Assembly: GCA_050951365.1 (NCBI GenBank)
Contig: JBMNIX010000001.1
Span: 1 to 64,000 of the forward strand
Direction: 5' to 3'
Length of the DNA: 64,000 nt
Origin: JAAYHG01 sp012735455
GTDB lineage: Bacteria > Bacillota > DTU030 > DUMP01
Positions 40,146-48,740 of the stretch are shown here, one piece after another (the stretch's first letter is position 1; the number at the start of each line of letters is the position of its first letter). Below the pieces are notes generated by a model. The model made no database searches. It was not told where the DNA came from and was given only the letters and a program-made list of their open reading frames with translations. The position numbers and the translations under genes are program-made.

Positions 40146-40385
40146 ATGGTGCTTCTTTCTCAGCTCAACCACGGCGAAGCAGGCCAGGTGCTTGAGGTGG
40201 CAGTATGTGGTACCCTGAGACGGCATCTGCTGAACCTTGGGCTAGTTCCAGGCTCCACTATCAAAATGGTGAGGCGAAGCCCGTTGGGAGACCCGGTGGC
40301 TTACCGGATACGGGGAGCGACCCTTGCCCTGCGCAAGCAAGAAGCAGATAAGATAAGCATAAGGAGGCTAACCGATGAGTTCTGA
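40146..40385 (+). CDS. feoA: Ferrous iron transport protein FeoA
   Basis: A 79-residue SH3-like cytosolic partner of FeoB. Family features are LLSQLNHGEAGQVLEV at the start, RRHLLNLGLVPGSTIKMVRRSPLGDP in the centre (read in parts, residues 24-49) and GATLALRKQEADKI near the end. Start is ATG at 40146 after GAGGTGGTGACACC. It overlaps the FeoB GTPase gene by 11 bases. Confidence 0.95.
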   Translation: MVLLSQLNHGEAGQVLEVAVCGTLRRHLLNLGLVPGSTIKMVRRSPLGDPVAYRIRGATLALRKQEADKISIRRLTDEF

Positions 40386-41127
40386 TAAGGTACCCGTAAT
40401 TGCCTTGGCAGGCAACCCCAACACCGGCAAGAGCACAGTATTTAACGCCCTTACAGGGCTTAATCAACATACAGGCAACTGGCCTGGTAAGACCGTTACT
40501 CTGGCGCGAGGAGAATTCTACTGGCACGGTAACAGATACACTGTAGTAGACTTGCCTGGCACCTACTCTCTGTTTCCTAACTCTCCTGATGAAGAAGTAG
40601 CCCGGGACTTTATTTGTTTTGCCCGCCCTGATGTCACAGTGGTGGTAACCGATGCCACCTGCCTGGAACGAAACTTGTGCTTGGTACTTCAGGTTTTTGA
40701 AATTACCCGAAGCGTAGTGGTCTGCGTTAACCTAATGGATGAGGCCAGACGTCATGGTATGACCATAGATACCAAACAGCTGACGAAGGAACTGGGCGTA
40801 CCTGTGGTTGCCTGTAGCGCCCGGCAGGGAGAAGGTATCACAGAACTCAAAGACACCGTGGCTGGCATAGCCGTCGGCGTTGGTAAAGAAAAGATGCGGC
40901 CACACCAGGTCCGCTACCACAGGGAGATAGAAACGGCAGTGGCGCGTTTGGAACCGTACCTCAGAGCACTTGACATAGGCCCAAGCCCGCGTTGGCTCGC
41001 CTTGCGTCTCCTCGAACAAGATCCCAAGGTGGTAGAGTGGCTGCAGGGGCCCCGACCCAGTACCACCGACCTGGCACCTACTTTAGCGTCCAAACGCAGA
41101 AAGAAGGTGGCAGTATGGCCGAGGTGA
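40375..41127 (+). CDS. feoB: FeoB GTPase-domain protein (N-terminal half of a split FeoB)
   Basis: A 250-residue cytosolic part of ferrous iron transporter FeoB. G motifs are GNPNTGKST (13-21), DLPGTYSL (about 59-66) and NLMDEARRHGM (G4, about 119), followed by the helical spacer domain ending RWLALRLLEQDPKVVEW. The frame then stops after KKVAVWPR, where a normal FeoB continues into the membrane domain. The next gene starts 12 bases before this stop with its own ribosome site, so a real two-gene FeoB is at least as likely as a frameshift. Confidence 0.9.
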   Translation: MSSDKVPVIALAGNPNTGKSTVFNALTGLNQHTGNWPGKTVTLARGEFYWHGNRYTVVDLPGTYSLFPNSPDEEVARDFICFARPDVTVVVTDATCLERNLCLVLQVFEITRSVVVCVNLMDEARRHGMTIDTKQLTKELGVPVVACSARQGEGITELKDTVAGIAVGVGKEKMRPHQVRYHREIETAVARLEPYLRALDIGPSPRWLALRLLEQDPKVVEWLQGPRPSTTDLAPTLASKRRKKVAVWPR

Positions 41128-42503
41128 GAAACAAACAGGCGGATTTCCTGTTGGCTCAGGCGCAGGTGGAGGCTCAACAACTGAGGGCTTGTCCTGTTCA
41201 TGATGAGCTCATGAAAGCGCTTTACTGCGAAGCTCAGAGGATTGCAGGCCATGTGCTGAAACAACAACCTTCCGCCTACCCCCGTTGGCAGGAGCACTTG
41301 GATGACCTGGTTACCTCTCCCTGGTTTGGCTTTCCCCTAATGCTGGCTCTATTGACGGGGGTCTTCTGGCTCACCTTGGTAGGGGCTAACTACCTGTCGG
41401 AAATACTGAGCTCCTGGCTCTTAGGTGCAGAAGCAACCCTGAGCTCGGCATTTATCACGTTGGGAGCACCCAAGTGGCTGCAGGGGCTTATTGTAGCCGG
41501 GGTGTACCGCACCACAGCCTGGGTGGTGGCAGTAATGCTGCCACCTATGGCCATATTTTTTCCACTCTTTACCCTACTGGAGGATCTGGGATACCTCCCC
41601 CGGGTGGCCTTTAACCTGGATCGCCTCTTTCGCTGGGCTGGTGCCCACGGCAAACAGGCCCTTACCATGAGCATGGGCTTCGGCTGCAACGCCGCAGGAG
41701 TGATAGCCTGCCGCATTATTGAATCCCCACGTGAACGGCTTATTGCCATTCTTACCAACAACTTTGTTCCCTGTAATGGGCGGCTGCCGCTGCTCATAAC
41801 TTTAAGCACACTGTTTCTAGGCAGCCTGGTTTTCTTTCCAGGAGCCGAGCTAGGATCAGCTCTAGCCGTGATCGCCTTGATTCTAGTGGGAATAGTCGCC
41901 ACACTGCTTGTCTCCCGCGTGCTTACCCATACACTCCTGCAGGGCGTGCCCTCCACCTTTGTTTTGGAATTGCCACCCTACCGCCCGCCCCAGGTAGGAC
42001 GGATACTGGTCCGCTCTGTCTTCGACCGCACCCTCTTCGTTCTGGGGAGGGCTGCAGGCATGGCGGCCCCGGCCGGGGCCGTAACCTGGCTTCTGGCCAA
42101 CACCTCAAGCGGCGGCATAAGTCTACTGCAGCACGCTGCCACCTGGCTCGACCCTGCAGCTAATCTGCTTGGCCTGGACGGCGTAATCCTGCTGGCCTTT
42201 TTCCTTGGCCTTCCTGCCAACGAGATTGTCCTACCTATCATCGTCATGAGCTACACAGCCCAGAGCGCCCTCACTCACCCTGACGGGTTGAACGCCCTGC
42301 AAGCTCTGCTTGCTGCCCACGGCTGGCACGCAGGGACTGCTGTAGCGGTGATGCTGTTTTCGCTGCTTCACTTCCCGTGCAGCACCACCCTATGGACTGT
42401 TTATCGGGAAACAGGAAGCCCGCGTTGGACCCTGGTGGCCTTCTTCCTACCGCTGGGACTGGCCGCCCTAGTTCTTTTCTGTTTAAACCTGGTCCTGAGC
42501 TAG
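41115..42503 (+). CDS. feoB: FeoB membrane-domain protein (C-terminal half of a split FeoB)
   Basis: A 462-residue membrane protein starting at ATG 41115, with AAGGTGG 4 bases upstream, overlapping the GTPase gene by 13 bases. A soluble N-terminal section is followed by about ten membrane segments and the two Gate motifs of FeoB: GFGCNAAGVIACRIIESPRERLIAI (read in parts, with the CN pair conserved) and GLPANEIVLPIIV. HFPCSTTLWT near the end carries the second conserved Cys. Together with the upstream product it makes a full-length FeoB of about 700 residues. The frame is open further upstream to 40992 but that lies in the GTPase gene. Confidence 0.92.
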   Translation: MAEVRNKQADFLLAQAQVEAQQLRACPVHDELMKALYCEAQRIAGHVLKQQPSAYPRWQEHLDDLVTSPWFGFPLMLALLTGVFWLTLVGANYLSEILSSWLLGAEATLSSAFITLGAPKWLQGLIVAGVYRTTAWVVAVMLPPMAIFFPLFTLLEDLGYLPRVAFNLDRLFRWAGAHGKQALTMSMGFGCNAAGVIACRIIESPRERLIAILTNNFVPCNGRLPLLITLSTLFLGSLVFFPGAELGSALAVIALILVGIVATLLVSRVLTHTLLQGVPSTFVLELPPYRPPQVGRILVRSVFDRTLFVLGRAAGMAAPAGAVTWLLANTSSGGISLLQHAATWLDPAANLLGLDGVILLAFFLGLPANEIVLPIIVMSYTAQSALTHPDGLNALQALLAAHGWHAGTAVAVMLFSLLHFPCSTTLWTVYRETGSPRWTLVAFFLPLGLAALVLFCLNLVLS

Positions 42504-42584
42504 GTCTTGAGGCCCCTCGGGGGGCACAGCTATCAAGAATAAGCAGGCGCTATGCCGCACAATAGGCAAAGGGGTTAAAACAAC

Positions 42585-43088
42585 ATGAGCGGACAGAGGA
42601 AATTCTACACCTTTCGTGGCTATGCCCTAGCCAGTGCCCAGCAAAGGGATGGGCTCACTCCCAGCATGGAAGACTACCTGGAGATGATCTACCGCCTCTC
42701 GCAGGCGGAAGGTTACACTCGCATGCTGGAGCTGGCAGCAGCGCTACACGTACAACCTCCGTCTGCCTCACGCATGGTACAACGCCTGGCTGAAGAAAAC
42801 CTCTTAGTATACGAAAAGTACAGCATTATTCGCCTTACCCCGCAGGGAGAAGAAATCGGGCGCTACCTTCTAACCCGCCATAACATCTTGGAGGATTTTC
42901 TACGGCTACTTGGTTTGGAAGATGTTCTGGAAGACGCGGAAAAAATAGAGCACAATATCAGCGCTGCTGCCCTGGCAAGACTCGAAGACCTGCTGGCTTT
43001 CTTTCAGCAAAATACCTATTGTCGAACCCAGTGGGAAAGCTTCCGCGTCCAAGACAATAAAAAAAACAAGGAGCCGCATGGCTCCTAA
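42585..43088 (+). CDS. DtxR/MntR-family metal-responsive regulator
   Basis: A 167-residue winged-helix repressor. The N-terminal part carries the DtxR-type helix-turn-helix (SMEDYLEMIYRLS, LAAALHVQPPSASRMVQRL) and the following dimerisation/metal-binding helices include HNILEDFLRLLGLED and AEKIEHNIS, with the family's His and Glu ligands. There is no SH3 domain, which fits the MntR/IdeR short form. It lies 81 bases after feoB, suggesting control of iron uptake, though I could not find a clear operator. Start ATG at 42585 has AAAGGGG upstream. Confidence 0.9.
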   Translation: MSGQRKFYTFRGYALASAQQRDGLTPSMEDYLEMIYRLSQAEGYTRMLELAAALHVQPPSASRMVQRLAEENLLVYEKYSIIRLTPQGEEIGRYLLTRHNILEDFLRLLGLEDVLEDAEKIEHNISAAALARLEDLLAFFQQNTYCRTQWESFRVQDNKKNKEPHGS

Positions 43089-43145
43089 CTACTCCTCCAT
43101 TCAGCCAGACGCACCGGACCTGGCCCGGAAAGAAGCAGCATCTTA

Positions 43146-43730
43146 CTACACCCTATCACCTATTCTCAGTTCTGTGCCCGCTAACAGTCGTTTGATGTTA
43201 GCTTTATGTCGCCAAATAACCATAGTCCCTGCTGCCAAGGCAAACAAGATCTGGGGCCAACCCAGACCCACTAACCATGCCACAACGGGTGCCAGACCTG
43301 CGGCCAGGAGCGATCCCACAGAAGAGATCCTTGTTACGGCCACGGCCACTATCCAAATAACCATCAAAATTAGTGCCACCAGCGGGGAGATAGCCAGTAA
43401 CACCCCAAAAGCAGTGGCCACCCCTTTACCACCTCGAAACCCTAAGAACAATGACCAGTTGTGCCCGCAAATGGCAGCCAAGCCCCCAAGGAGGCCTCCC
43501 CAAACTGCCCCACCCCCGAGCCAGTTGCCCAACAGCACCCCTACTAAACCCTTGGTTGCATCACCTAAGAATACCGCTAAAGCCAAGGGCAGACCGAGGA
43601 CTCGAGCAGTATTGGCTGTTCCGATATTGCCGCTGCCCAGGCGCCTAATGTCCCGGCCTTTGGCTTTGGCAATTAGATAGCCAAACGGAATAGAACCTAA
43701 GAGGTAGGCAATTAGAACACTGAAAAACAT
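43146..43730 (-). CDS. plsY: Acyl-phosphate:glycerol-3-phosphate acyltransferase PlsY
   Basis: A 194-residue membrane acyltransferase of phospholipid synthesis that transfers acyl groups from acyl-phosphate to glycerol-3-phosphate. The three active-site motifs are GSIPFGYLIAK (12-22), GSGNIGTANTAR (about 33-44) and GHNWSLFLGFRGGKGVAT (about 88-105). Five membrane segments are predicted. The length is normal. Start ATG at 43730. It converges with the DtxR-type gene and is transcribed separately. Confidence 0.96.
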   Translation of the reverse strand: MFFSVLIAYLLGSIPFGYLIAKAKGRDIRRLGSGNIGTANTARVLGLPLALAVFLGDATKGLVGVLLGNWLGGGAVWGGLLGGLAAICGHNWSLFLGFRGGKGVATAFGVLLAISPLVALILMVIWIVAVAVTRISSVGSLLAAGLAPVVAWLVGLGWPQILFALAAGTMVIWRHKANIKRLLAGTELRIGDRV

Positions 43731-43821
43731 ACTACCCTACCCCCGTCCTTCATTTTGATTATTTTATCCTCTTGCGTCATATTCTTCCCTACAGGTGACT
43801 TTTCCTTCCGCGCCTACTATT

Positions 43822-44703
43822 TTACAGGCTCAGGGGCTGCGTTGGCAAGATTAAACCGACAGCTATGGCAAAGGCCAATAAGAGACCTACCAGACGCAGG
43901 GTGTCCCTTGCGCGAGCATGTCGCACCAAGACCAAGAGCCCCAGTCCTGCCGTAGACGCCAACCCAGCAACCGCAGAATTAAAGCCGATTGCCCCTTCCA
44001 GGTAAAGCTGCGCTAAGAGAACAGAAGCAGCACAATTGGGGATAAGACCGATAAAGGCGGCCACAACGGGCTGCAGTGGACTACCCCTTAAGAGAAGACC
44101 TGAAATACCTGCGAAGCCAATAAGCTCAACACCTGCATTCAGGAGCATAGCTGCCAGTAGAACAAAGGCATAAATACTGAACGTCTGTCGTATCGTATGG
44201 ACAAGCATGGTTGCTGCCCGCGCTGGATGATCATACTCTTCTGAGGCCTGTTCTCCCAGAGCCAAAGCCGGTTTGGCCAAGGGAGCACGCAAGCTCAGAC
44301 CATCGTGCATGAGAAGGAAATCTGTGCTGTAACCACCCACTACACCCAAGAGAAACTTGACCAAGAGGAGCGGCCCTATGTAGCCCAGCTTATCTGGTTG
44401 CGCCAGCATGACAGGAACAGCCTCATCCGAGGTAGCCAAGAAAACAGCCAACAGCGTACCAGGGGTAACCCAGCCACGAAGGTAGAGTAAACTGGCCAGG
44501 ACCGAAAAGCCACACTGGGGAATAATACCAAGACCCGCTCCCACCAAGGGACCAAGTCTCCCGGCCTGACGCAGTACAGTGCCAAGCCTTCTACCTAATC
44601 GGTGCTGAAACACCTCCACCAGCAGGAAGAGCAAAAAAAGGAGGGGCAGCATGCTGCGGGTATCATCCCAAGCCTCTTGTAAGGCTTCCCAAAGAAGTCC
44701 CAT
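43822..44703 (-). CDS. Putative ten-TM heavy-metal/arsenic exporter (ArsP_2-like)
   Basis: About 293 residues, almost entirely hydrophobic, with roughly eight to ten membrane segments. Two repeats share a P-x-C motif followed by small residues: GIIPQCGFSVLASLLYLRG (about residues 58-76) and GLIPNCAASVLLAQLYLEG (about 219-237), the pattern of the putative arsenic/heavy-metal efflux family (DUF2899). The ATG at 44703 is chosen for GGAGG 8 bases upstream; the frame extends to 44769. It sits directly downstream of a Fur-family gene, so metal-responsive control is likely. Confidence 0.8.
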   Translation of the reverse strand: MGLLWEALQEAWDDTRSMLPLLFLLFLLVEVFQHRLGRRLGTVLRQAGRLGPLVGAGLGIIPQCGFSVLASLLYLRGWVTPGTLLAVFLATSDEAVPVMLAQPDKLGYIGPLLLVKFLLGVVGGYSTDFLLMHDGLSLRAPLAKPALALGEQASEEYDHPARAATMLVHTIRQTFSIYAFVLLAAMLLNAGVELIGFAGISGLLLRGSPLQPVVAAFIGLIPNCAASVLLAQLYLEGAIGFNSAVAGLASTAGLGLLVLVRHARARDTLRLVGLLLAFAIAVGLILPTQPLSL

Positions 44704-44728
44704 TATCCTAACCTCCACGCCGCTAAAT

Positions 44729-44743
44729 TGATACTTAGTATCA
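44729..44743. promoter_or_regulatory. Palindromic candidate operator ahead of the exporter gene
   Basis: TGATAC-TTA-GTATCA, a perfect 6-3-6 inverted repeat, lies 26 bases upstream of the exporter start and 62 bases past the end of the fur-family gene. Its form suits a Fur-family operator, but no second copy was found in this window. Confidence 0.4.
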
Positions 44744-44755
44744 CCTAGGCGGGCA

Positions 44756-44785
44756 AAATAAATACCCACAACTGGGTATTTATTT
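44756..44785 (-). terminator. Hairpin between the Fur-family gene and the exporter gene
   Basis: Perfect 13-bp stem (44756-44768 with 44773-44785) and four-base loop, AT-rich at its base so that the minus-strand end reads TATTTATTTTG. It could terminate or attenuate transcription from the fur-family gene into the exporter. Confidence 0.55.
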
Positions 44786-44804
44786 GCACCTGGGTTGCAT
44801 CCAT

Positions 44805-45239
44805 CTACTTTTCGTCGGCCTTAACACAGCCCTCACAAAGTCCATATACCTCCAGATTGTGCCCCTGGACCTGAAAACGGCGTTCAGCAGCCAGCTCTTT
44901 AAGCCGCCCCTCCACCGGACACAGTGGCAGATCCTCCACCCTGCCGCAAGAGGAGCATACCAGGTGATGGTGGTGGTCTCCCCTTCGCGCCACTACATAA
45001 CCCTCAGAATCGTCGGCACCGCGCACCCGCTCAACTATCCCCAGTTCCAAAAGGAGGCCCAGAGTGCGAAAGACCGTAGCGCGGCCAATGGGAGGTTCGG
45101 CTTTGCGGGCAGCTTTAACCAGCTCCCCGGCCGAAAAACGGCTGTGCCACTGGGATAGGATTGCTATTAACCTTTGCCGGGGTTCGGTAAGCCGGTGGCC
45201 ATGAGCAATAAGAACGTTTTCTAGTGCCCGAGAATTCAT
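44805..45239 (-). CDS. Fur-family metalloregulator
   Basis: A 144-residue Fur/Zur/PerR-type regulator. The winged-helix region contains LTEPRQRLIAIL and GRATVFRTLGLLLELGIVER (read in parts, about residues 51-70). The metal and dimerisation half has DHHHHLVCSSCGRVEDL (about 89-105) and YGLCEGC near the C terminus, supplying the structural zinc cysteines. The specific metal cannot be assigned by eye. It overlaps endonuclease IV by 4 bases and precedes the metal exporter, suggesting a stress-related unit. Confidence 0.93.
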   Translation of the reverse strand: MNSRALENVLIAHGHRLTEPRQRLIAILSQWHSRFSAGELVKAARKAEPPIGRATVFRTLGLLLELGIVERVRGADDSEGYVVARRGDHHHHLVCSSCGRVEDLPLCPVEGRLKELAAERRFQVQGHNLEVYGLCEGCVKADEK

Positions 45240-46087
45240 GTCTTTCCCACCCCTGCCAGCTCACGTACCAAGGCTGCCTGGTCAGCGTACTGGCTGTAGT
45301 CATCCACTGGAGTCTCTAAAAAGAACGGCAGCTCCCTTAAGACTGGGTGCGTCACAATAGCCTTAATACCTTCTGGCCCCAGTTCGCCTCGGCCAATCAA
45401 CTCGTGCCGGTCGCGATGACTCCCAAGGGTCATCTTGGAATCGTTCAGATGCACCGCACAAACCTTGTCCCAGCCGACAAGGTTCTCTATCCTGTCTACC
45501 AGTTGGTCAATGCCCTGCCAGGTCCTAATGTCCCAACCGGCGGCAAAAAGGTGTGCCGTATCGAGGCATAGTCCTATCTTCACCCTTTCGGCCAGGACCT
45601 TAACCAAGATTGTTAGTTCTTCAAGGGTGCCACCAATCTCATTTTTTTGTCCCGCCATGGTCTCTAGGCAGAATACCGGGCCCGGCGGAGCCTCTGCCAA
45701 GCCTTGCGCCAATACATCTGCTACACGAGCCAACCCGGCCTCCACACCATCTTGGCTGTAGCGTCCCGGGTGGGTCACCACAAACTCTGTCCCCAGGGCC
45801 GCTGCCCGCTTCACATCTTCTTTAAGGACCATGGTAGCAAACTCAATTTGACGCGGCTCAGGCGACCCCAGGTTTACCGTATAAGGCAGGTGTGCGATCA
45901 CGGTCTTCAGTGCCGCTGCCTGACGCCCCGAACGAAAAGCAGCTATCTCATCTGCTCCCAGACTCCGCACCCGTCCTCCGCGCGGGTTGCGGGTGAAGTA
46001 CTGAAAACCGTCCAGGACTAATGCCTGGGCCTGGCGGGCCGCCGCTGGATATCCCTTACTTATTGAGAGGTGCGCCCCAATAACCAC
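45236..46087 (-). CDS. nfo: Endonuclease IV
   Basis: AP endonuclease of base-excision repair, 283 residues. Zinc-binding family motifs are IGAHLSISKG (3-12), AHLPYTVNLGSP (about 65-76), THPGRYSQDG, ETMAGQKNEIGGT (about 142-154), CLDTAHLFAAGWDI (about 174), HLNDSKMTLGSHRDRHELIGRG (read in parts, about 215-236) and FFLETPVDD (about 257). All metal ligands appear present. It is the first gene of a minus-strand unit with the Fur-family gene and possibly the exporter. Confidence 0.96.
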   Translation of the reverse strand: MVIGAHLSISKGYPAAARQAQALVLDGFQYFTRNPRGGRVRSLGADEIAAFRSGRQAAALKTVIAHLPYTVNLGSPEPRQIEFATMVLKEDVKRAAALGTEFVVTHPGRYSQDGVEAGLARVADVLAQGLAEAPPGPVFCLETMAGQKNEIGGTLEELTILVKVLAERVKIGLCLDTAHLFAAGWDIRTWQGIDQLVDRIENLVGWDKVCAVHLNDSKMTLGSHRDRHELIGRGELGPEGIKAIVTHPVLRELPFFLETPVDDYSQYADQAALVRELAGVGKT

Positions 46088-46241
46088 TGCTACACGCCCT
46101 TTCCTTACCTCTACAGATTATACCACCTCTTATCGTGAGCCTCAAACCCCGACATCAATATAACATTTCCTAATTGACACTACAGTCATTGCTCTCGGCT
46201 GTAAATGTAGGGTAAAATTGAATTAAAGGGGGGGGAATGCT

Positions 46242-46721
46242 GTGCCACGCCGATTGTGTGTTGACATGGAGTACCTCTTGCAGGCTTTAGGGTGTACCTC
46301 GCTGGCCCAAGAAGCCTTTCTTGATCTCGCCCAGGGCACCGTTATTGTTCTCAGCAACACGGATTACACTCTGGAGGAACAGGAAAACTGCTTCTTCCTG
46401 TACAAGAGCCGGCCGGCGCGCTACCGCCACATCCCCCACACCTCCCAGCGGGAACTGCACCAAACCATGCTAGAGTTCGCCTCCACAGTAGAGGATGCAG
46501 ACAGGGCTTATTTAACCCAAATCCTAAAAGGAAAACAAAGCATCTCTCGTTTCTACGCTGCTCTGGACGAACTCCCCGCTATAGCGAAGAAGTGGCAAGC
46601 CTTTCACCGACGCCACTTACTCGAACGGGCCCGGCACTGGCTCGCCCGTGAAGGCATCATCGCTGATAACTTCCAGGTGAAACAAGAAACAGCTTCTCTC
46701 TCCACGAAAGAAGGCTGTTGA
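46242..46721 (+). CDS. UPF0158-like protein
   Basis: A 159-residue soluble protein. The layout resembles UPF0158: an N-terminal part with AFLDLAQGTVIVL (about residues 25-37), then YRHIPHTSQRELHQTM, FASTVEDADRAYLTQIL and the C-terminal RFYAALDELPAIAKKWQAF followed by RARHWLAREGI. The function of the family is unknown. Start is GTG at 46242, after AAAGGGGGGG. The stop codon is inside the terminator stem at 46712. Confidence 0.7.
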   Translation: MPRRLCVDMEYLLQALGCTSLAQEAFLDLAQGTVIVLSNTDYTLEEQENCFFLYKSRPARYRHIPHTSQRELHQTMLEFASTVEDADRAYLTQILKGKQSISRFYAALDELPAIAKKWQAFHRRHLLERARHWLAREGIIADNFQVKQETASLSTKEGC

Positions 46722-46740
46722 CCTTTTTAGTCAACAGCCT
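46712..46740. terminator. Terminator hairpin with repeated stem sequence (copy 1)
   Basis: Eleven-bp stem (46712-46722 with 46730-46740) with a T-rich loop, placed between the converging UPF0158 and AOR genes and overlapping the UPF0158 stop codon. The stem sequence AGGCTGTTGAC recurs in the terminator at 57121. Confidence 0.75.
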
Positions 46741-46781
46741 CGGACTGAGTGATTCCGGCATCCAGAGACACCGGCAAAGTA

Positions 46782-48668
46782 TCAATTGACAAGCCAGCCC
46801 AGGCTCAGTTCTTTCAATTTCCAGCTTTCGGGTCTTCCTTCATCGTCCCATCCAGCTAGTTGATAGTACAGCATACGGGCGTTGTTGAACTCCTCAAGAT
46901 CAACGAAGTTCCCCTGGTGTGGTCCATCTGGTAGTGGCTCCTGCATCTTATCTGGAAGTGTATCCTTTGTGGAATCGATACCACTCCTGACATTATAAAC
47001 TCGCATCATGTTTAGTCTGCGTTCGCCGACCTTCATCAGTTCCCATAAGCTGGCTTCCCAGCCGGTCACAGCGCTGACCAATTCCACCAGCTCGGAGTAG
47101 TCCATGGCTCGTCCGGGTGCCATGACAAACATGCACACATCCAATACGTTAAACATGCTGTACGCCATCATTGTGTAGTATACATGGCGTACTTTTTTGT
47201 CCCCAAGTTCGTTCCACGGCAATCGCTCGTAAATGCCTAGCGGAGCTATCCTCTGAAGGTTGGCGTCCGGAGCATTAGGGCCAATGCTGGGATCATGCTC
47301 AACGGACATATGGTCTGCCCCAATAGGACAGACAGCATAAGCAAGAGCGAGCGAACGTTTGACTCGGGGTTCATGGGCTGGGTATTCTACTCCTTTGCAA
47401 TGAACTAAGTACTTCTCAGCACCCTTCCCTATCTTCTCCGCGGCCCGCCTTGAACCCTCAGCAAGAATATCGCCAATGCCTTCTCTCTTGGCAATCCTTT
47501 CAATGAGCGGGATCAAGACATCTTTATTACCGAAAGTAACTTCAAGCCCATCGGTGTCCTTTGTGGTAAGCAGGCCATTTTCAAAACAGTCCATGGCAAA
47601 GGCGATGGTTCCACCCACCGAAATGGTATCCAGGGTGTACTTATTGCACAGTTCAATCGCTTTGCAGACAGTGGGTAAGTCGCCAATGCCAACGTATGAT
47701 CCCAATGAAGCCAGCGACTCATACTCAACACCGGTATATTCGAGGTCAATTTCATAGGGCTCCGTGGCGCTAACGTTCCGCTTGCACCTTACCGGACAAG
47801 CGTAACAGCCGGATTTCTTGACCAGCATAGTTGCTTCCATTGTCTTGGCTGCAATACTGTCAGCCTCATCAAAGGTAGCACGACTCCAGTTTTCAGTCGG
47901 TAATTGGCCTGATGCGTTCTGATTGCTTGGGGTAGCTGTAGTGCCAAACTTGTGTAGCCCAAGTTGCCCTGGAACGTCTTTAAACTTCTGGGCAAAGGTT
48001 TTCGCCAGTTGCAGTACTTTATCCCTATCCTTAATCGGTAACTGTCTGGTTCCCTTCACAACTATGGCCTTTAGTCTCTTAGCCCCCATGACTGCCCCAA
48101 GGCCGCCCCTACCGTGCATATCATGGATGTCGCAGGCAATACAGGCAAAGCGCACCAGGTTCTCGCCACCTGGCCCAATACCTAGTATTCTGGCTTTCGT
48201 TTCACCCTGTTCCTTTTCTACCTCCGCCAGCACATCAGCGTTGAATTTTCCCCAGAGATGGGATGCATCGTGTATTTCCACCCGCCCATCTTTTACCCAA
48301 AGATACACAGGTCTGGCAGCCTGACCTCTTACCACAATAGCATCCAGCCCGGCAAACTTCAATTCTGTTCCCCAAAAGCCTCCGGCTTCGCTATCCACAA
48401 CTCCACCGGACAATGGGGAGACTGACGTTACCGAATGACGAGCAAGGCCCGGCATTGGCGCACCGGTGATGACACTTGGGGCAAAAACTATGACGTTTTC
48501 CGGTGAGAAGGCATCAGTACCAGGTTTTACATGTTTCAGTACATAATAGCTTCCCAGCGCCCCTCCTCCCATATAAGTGCGATAGAACTCATCCCTTGGC
48601 TGTTCATATTCAACGCTTAACGTAGTAAGATCCACGTGGGCTATTCTAGCCCAATAGCCGTAAGACAT
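46782..48668 (-). CDS. aor: Tungsten/molybdenum aldehyde:ferredoxin oxidoreductase
   Basis: A 628-residue AOR-family enzyme that interconverts aldehydes and acids with ferredoxin. The N-terminal domain has MGGGALGSYYVL (33-44), SVITGAPMPGLARHSV and GGFWGTELKFAG (97-108). The pterin site GRGGLGAVMGAK (187-198) and the [4Fe-4S] motif C288-x2-C291-x3-C295 (CYACPVRC) follow, with the fourth Cys in DVCMFVMAP near residue 505. Length is normal. A MoaD/ThiS-like gene lies 72 bases upstream in the same direction, consistent with pterin cofactor supply. Substrate unknown; nearby sugar-acid genes suggest a sugar-derived aldehyde. Confidence 0.95.
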   Translation of the reverse strand: MSYGYWARIAHVDLTTLSVEYEQPRDEFYRTYMGGGALGSYYVLKHVKPGTDAFSPENVIVFAPSVITGAPMPGLARHSVTSVSPLSGGVVDSEAGGFWGTELKFAGLDAIVVRGQAARPVYLWVKDGRVEIHDASHLWGKFNADVLAEVEKEQGETKARILGIGPGGENLVRFACIACDIHDMHGRGGLGAVMGAKRLKAIVVKGTRQLPIKDRDKVLQLAKTFAQKFKDVPGQLGLHKFGTTATPSNQNASGQLPTENWSRATFDEADSIAAKTMEATMLVKKSGCYACPVRCKRNVSATEPYEIDLEYTGVEYESLASLGSYVGIGDLPTVCKAIELCNKYTLDTISVGGTIAFAMDCFENGLLTTKDTDGLEVTFGNKDVLIPLIERIAKREGIGDILAEGSRRAAEKIGKGAEKYLVHCKGVEYPAHEPRVKRSLALAYAVCPIGADHMSVEHDPSIGPNAPDANLQRIAPLGIYERLPWNELGDKKVRHVYYTMMAYSMFNVLDVCMFVMAPGRAMDYSELVELVSAVTGWEASLWELMKVGERRLNMMRVYNVRSGIDSTKDTLPDKMQEPLPDGPHQGNFVDLEEFNNARMLYYQLAGWDDEGRPESWKLKELSLGWLVN

Positions 48669-48740
48669 GGTATCGTCCTTTCTTTTTGATTCTTAGAAAA
48701 AACCTCCACTTTACTTCACTCGCACAACCATGCAAGGCAT

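Noticed and set aside
46174..46202. TTGACA box upstream of the UPF0158-like gene
   Set aside because: No acceptable -10 hexamer at 16 to 18 bases; left out.
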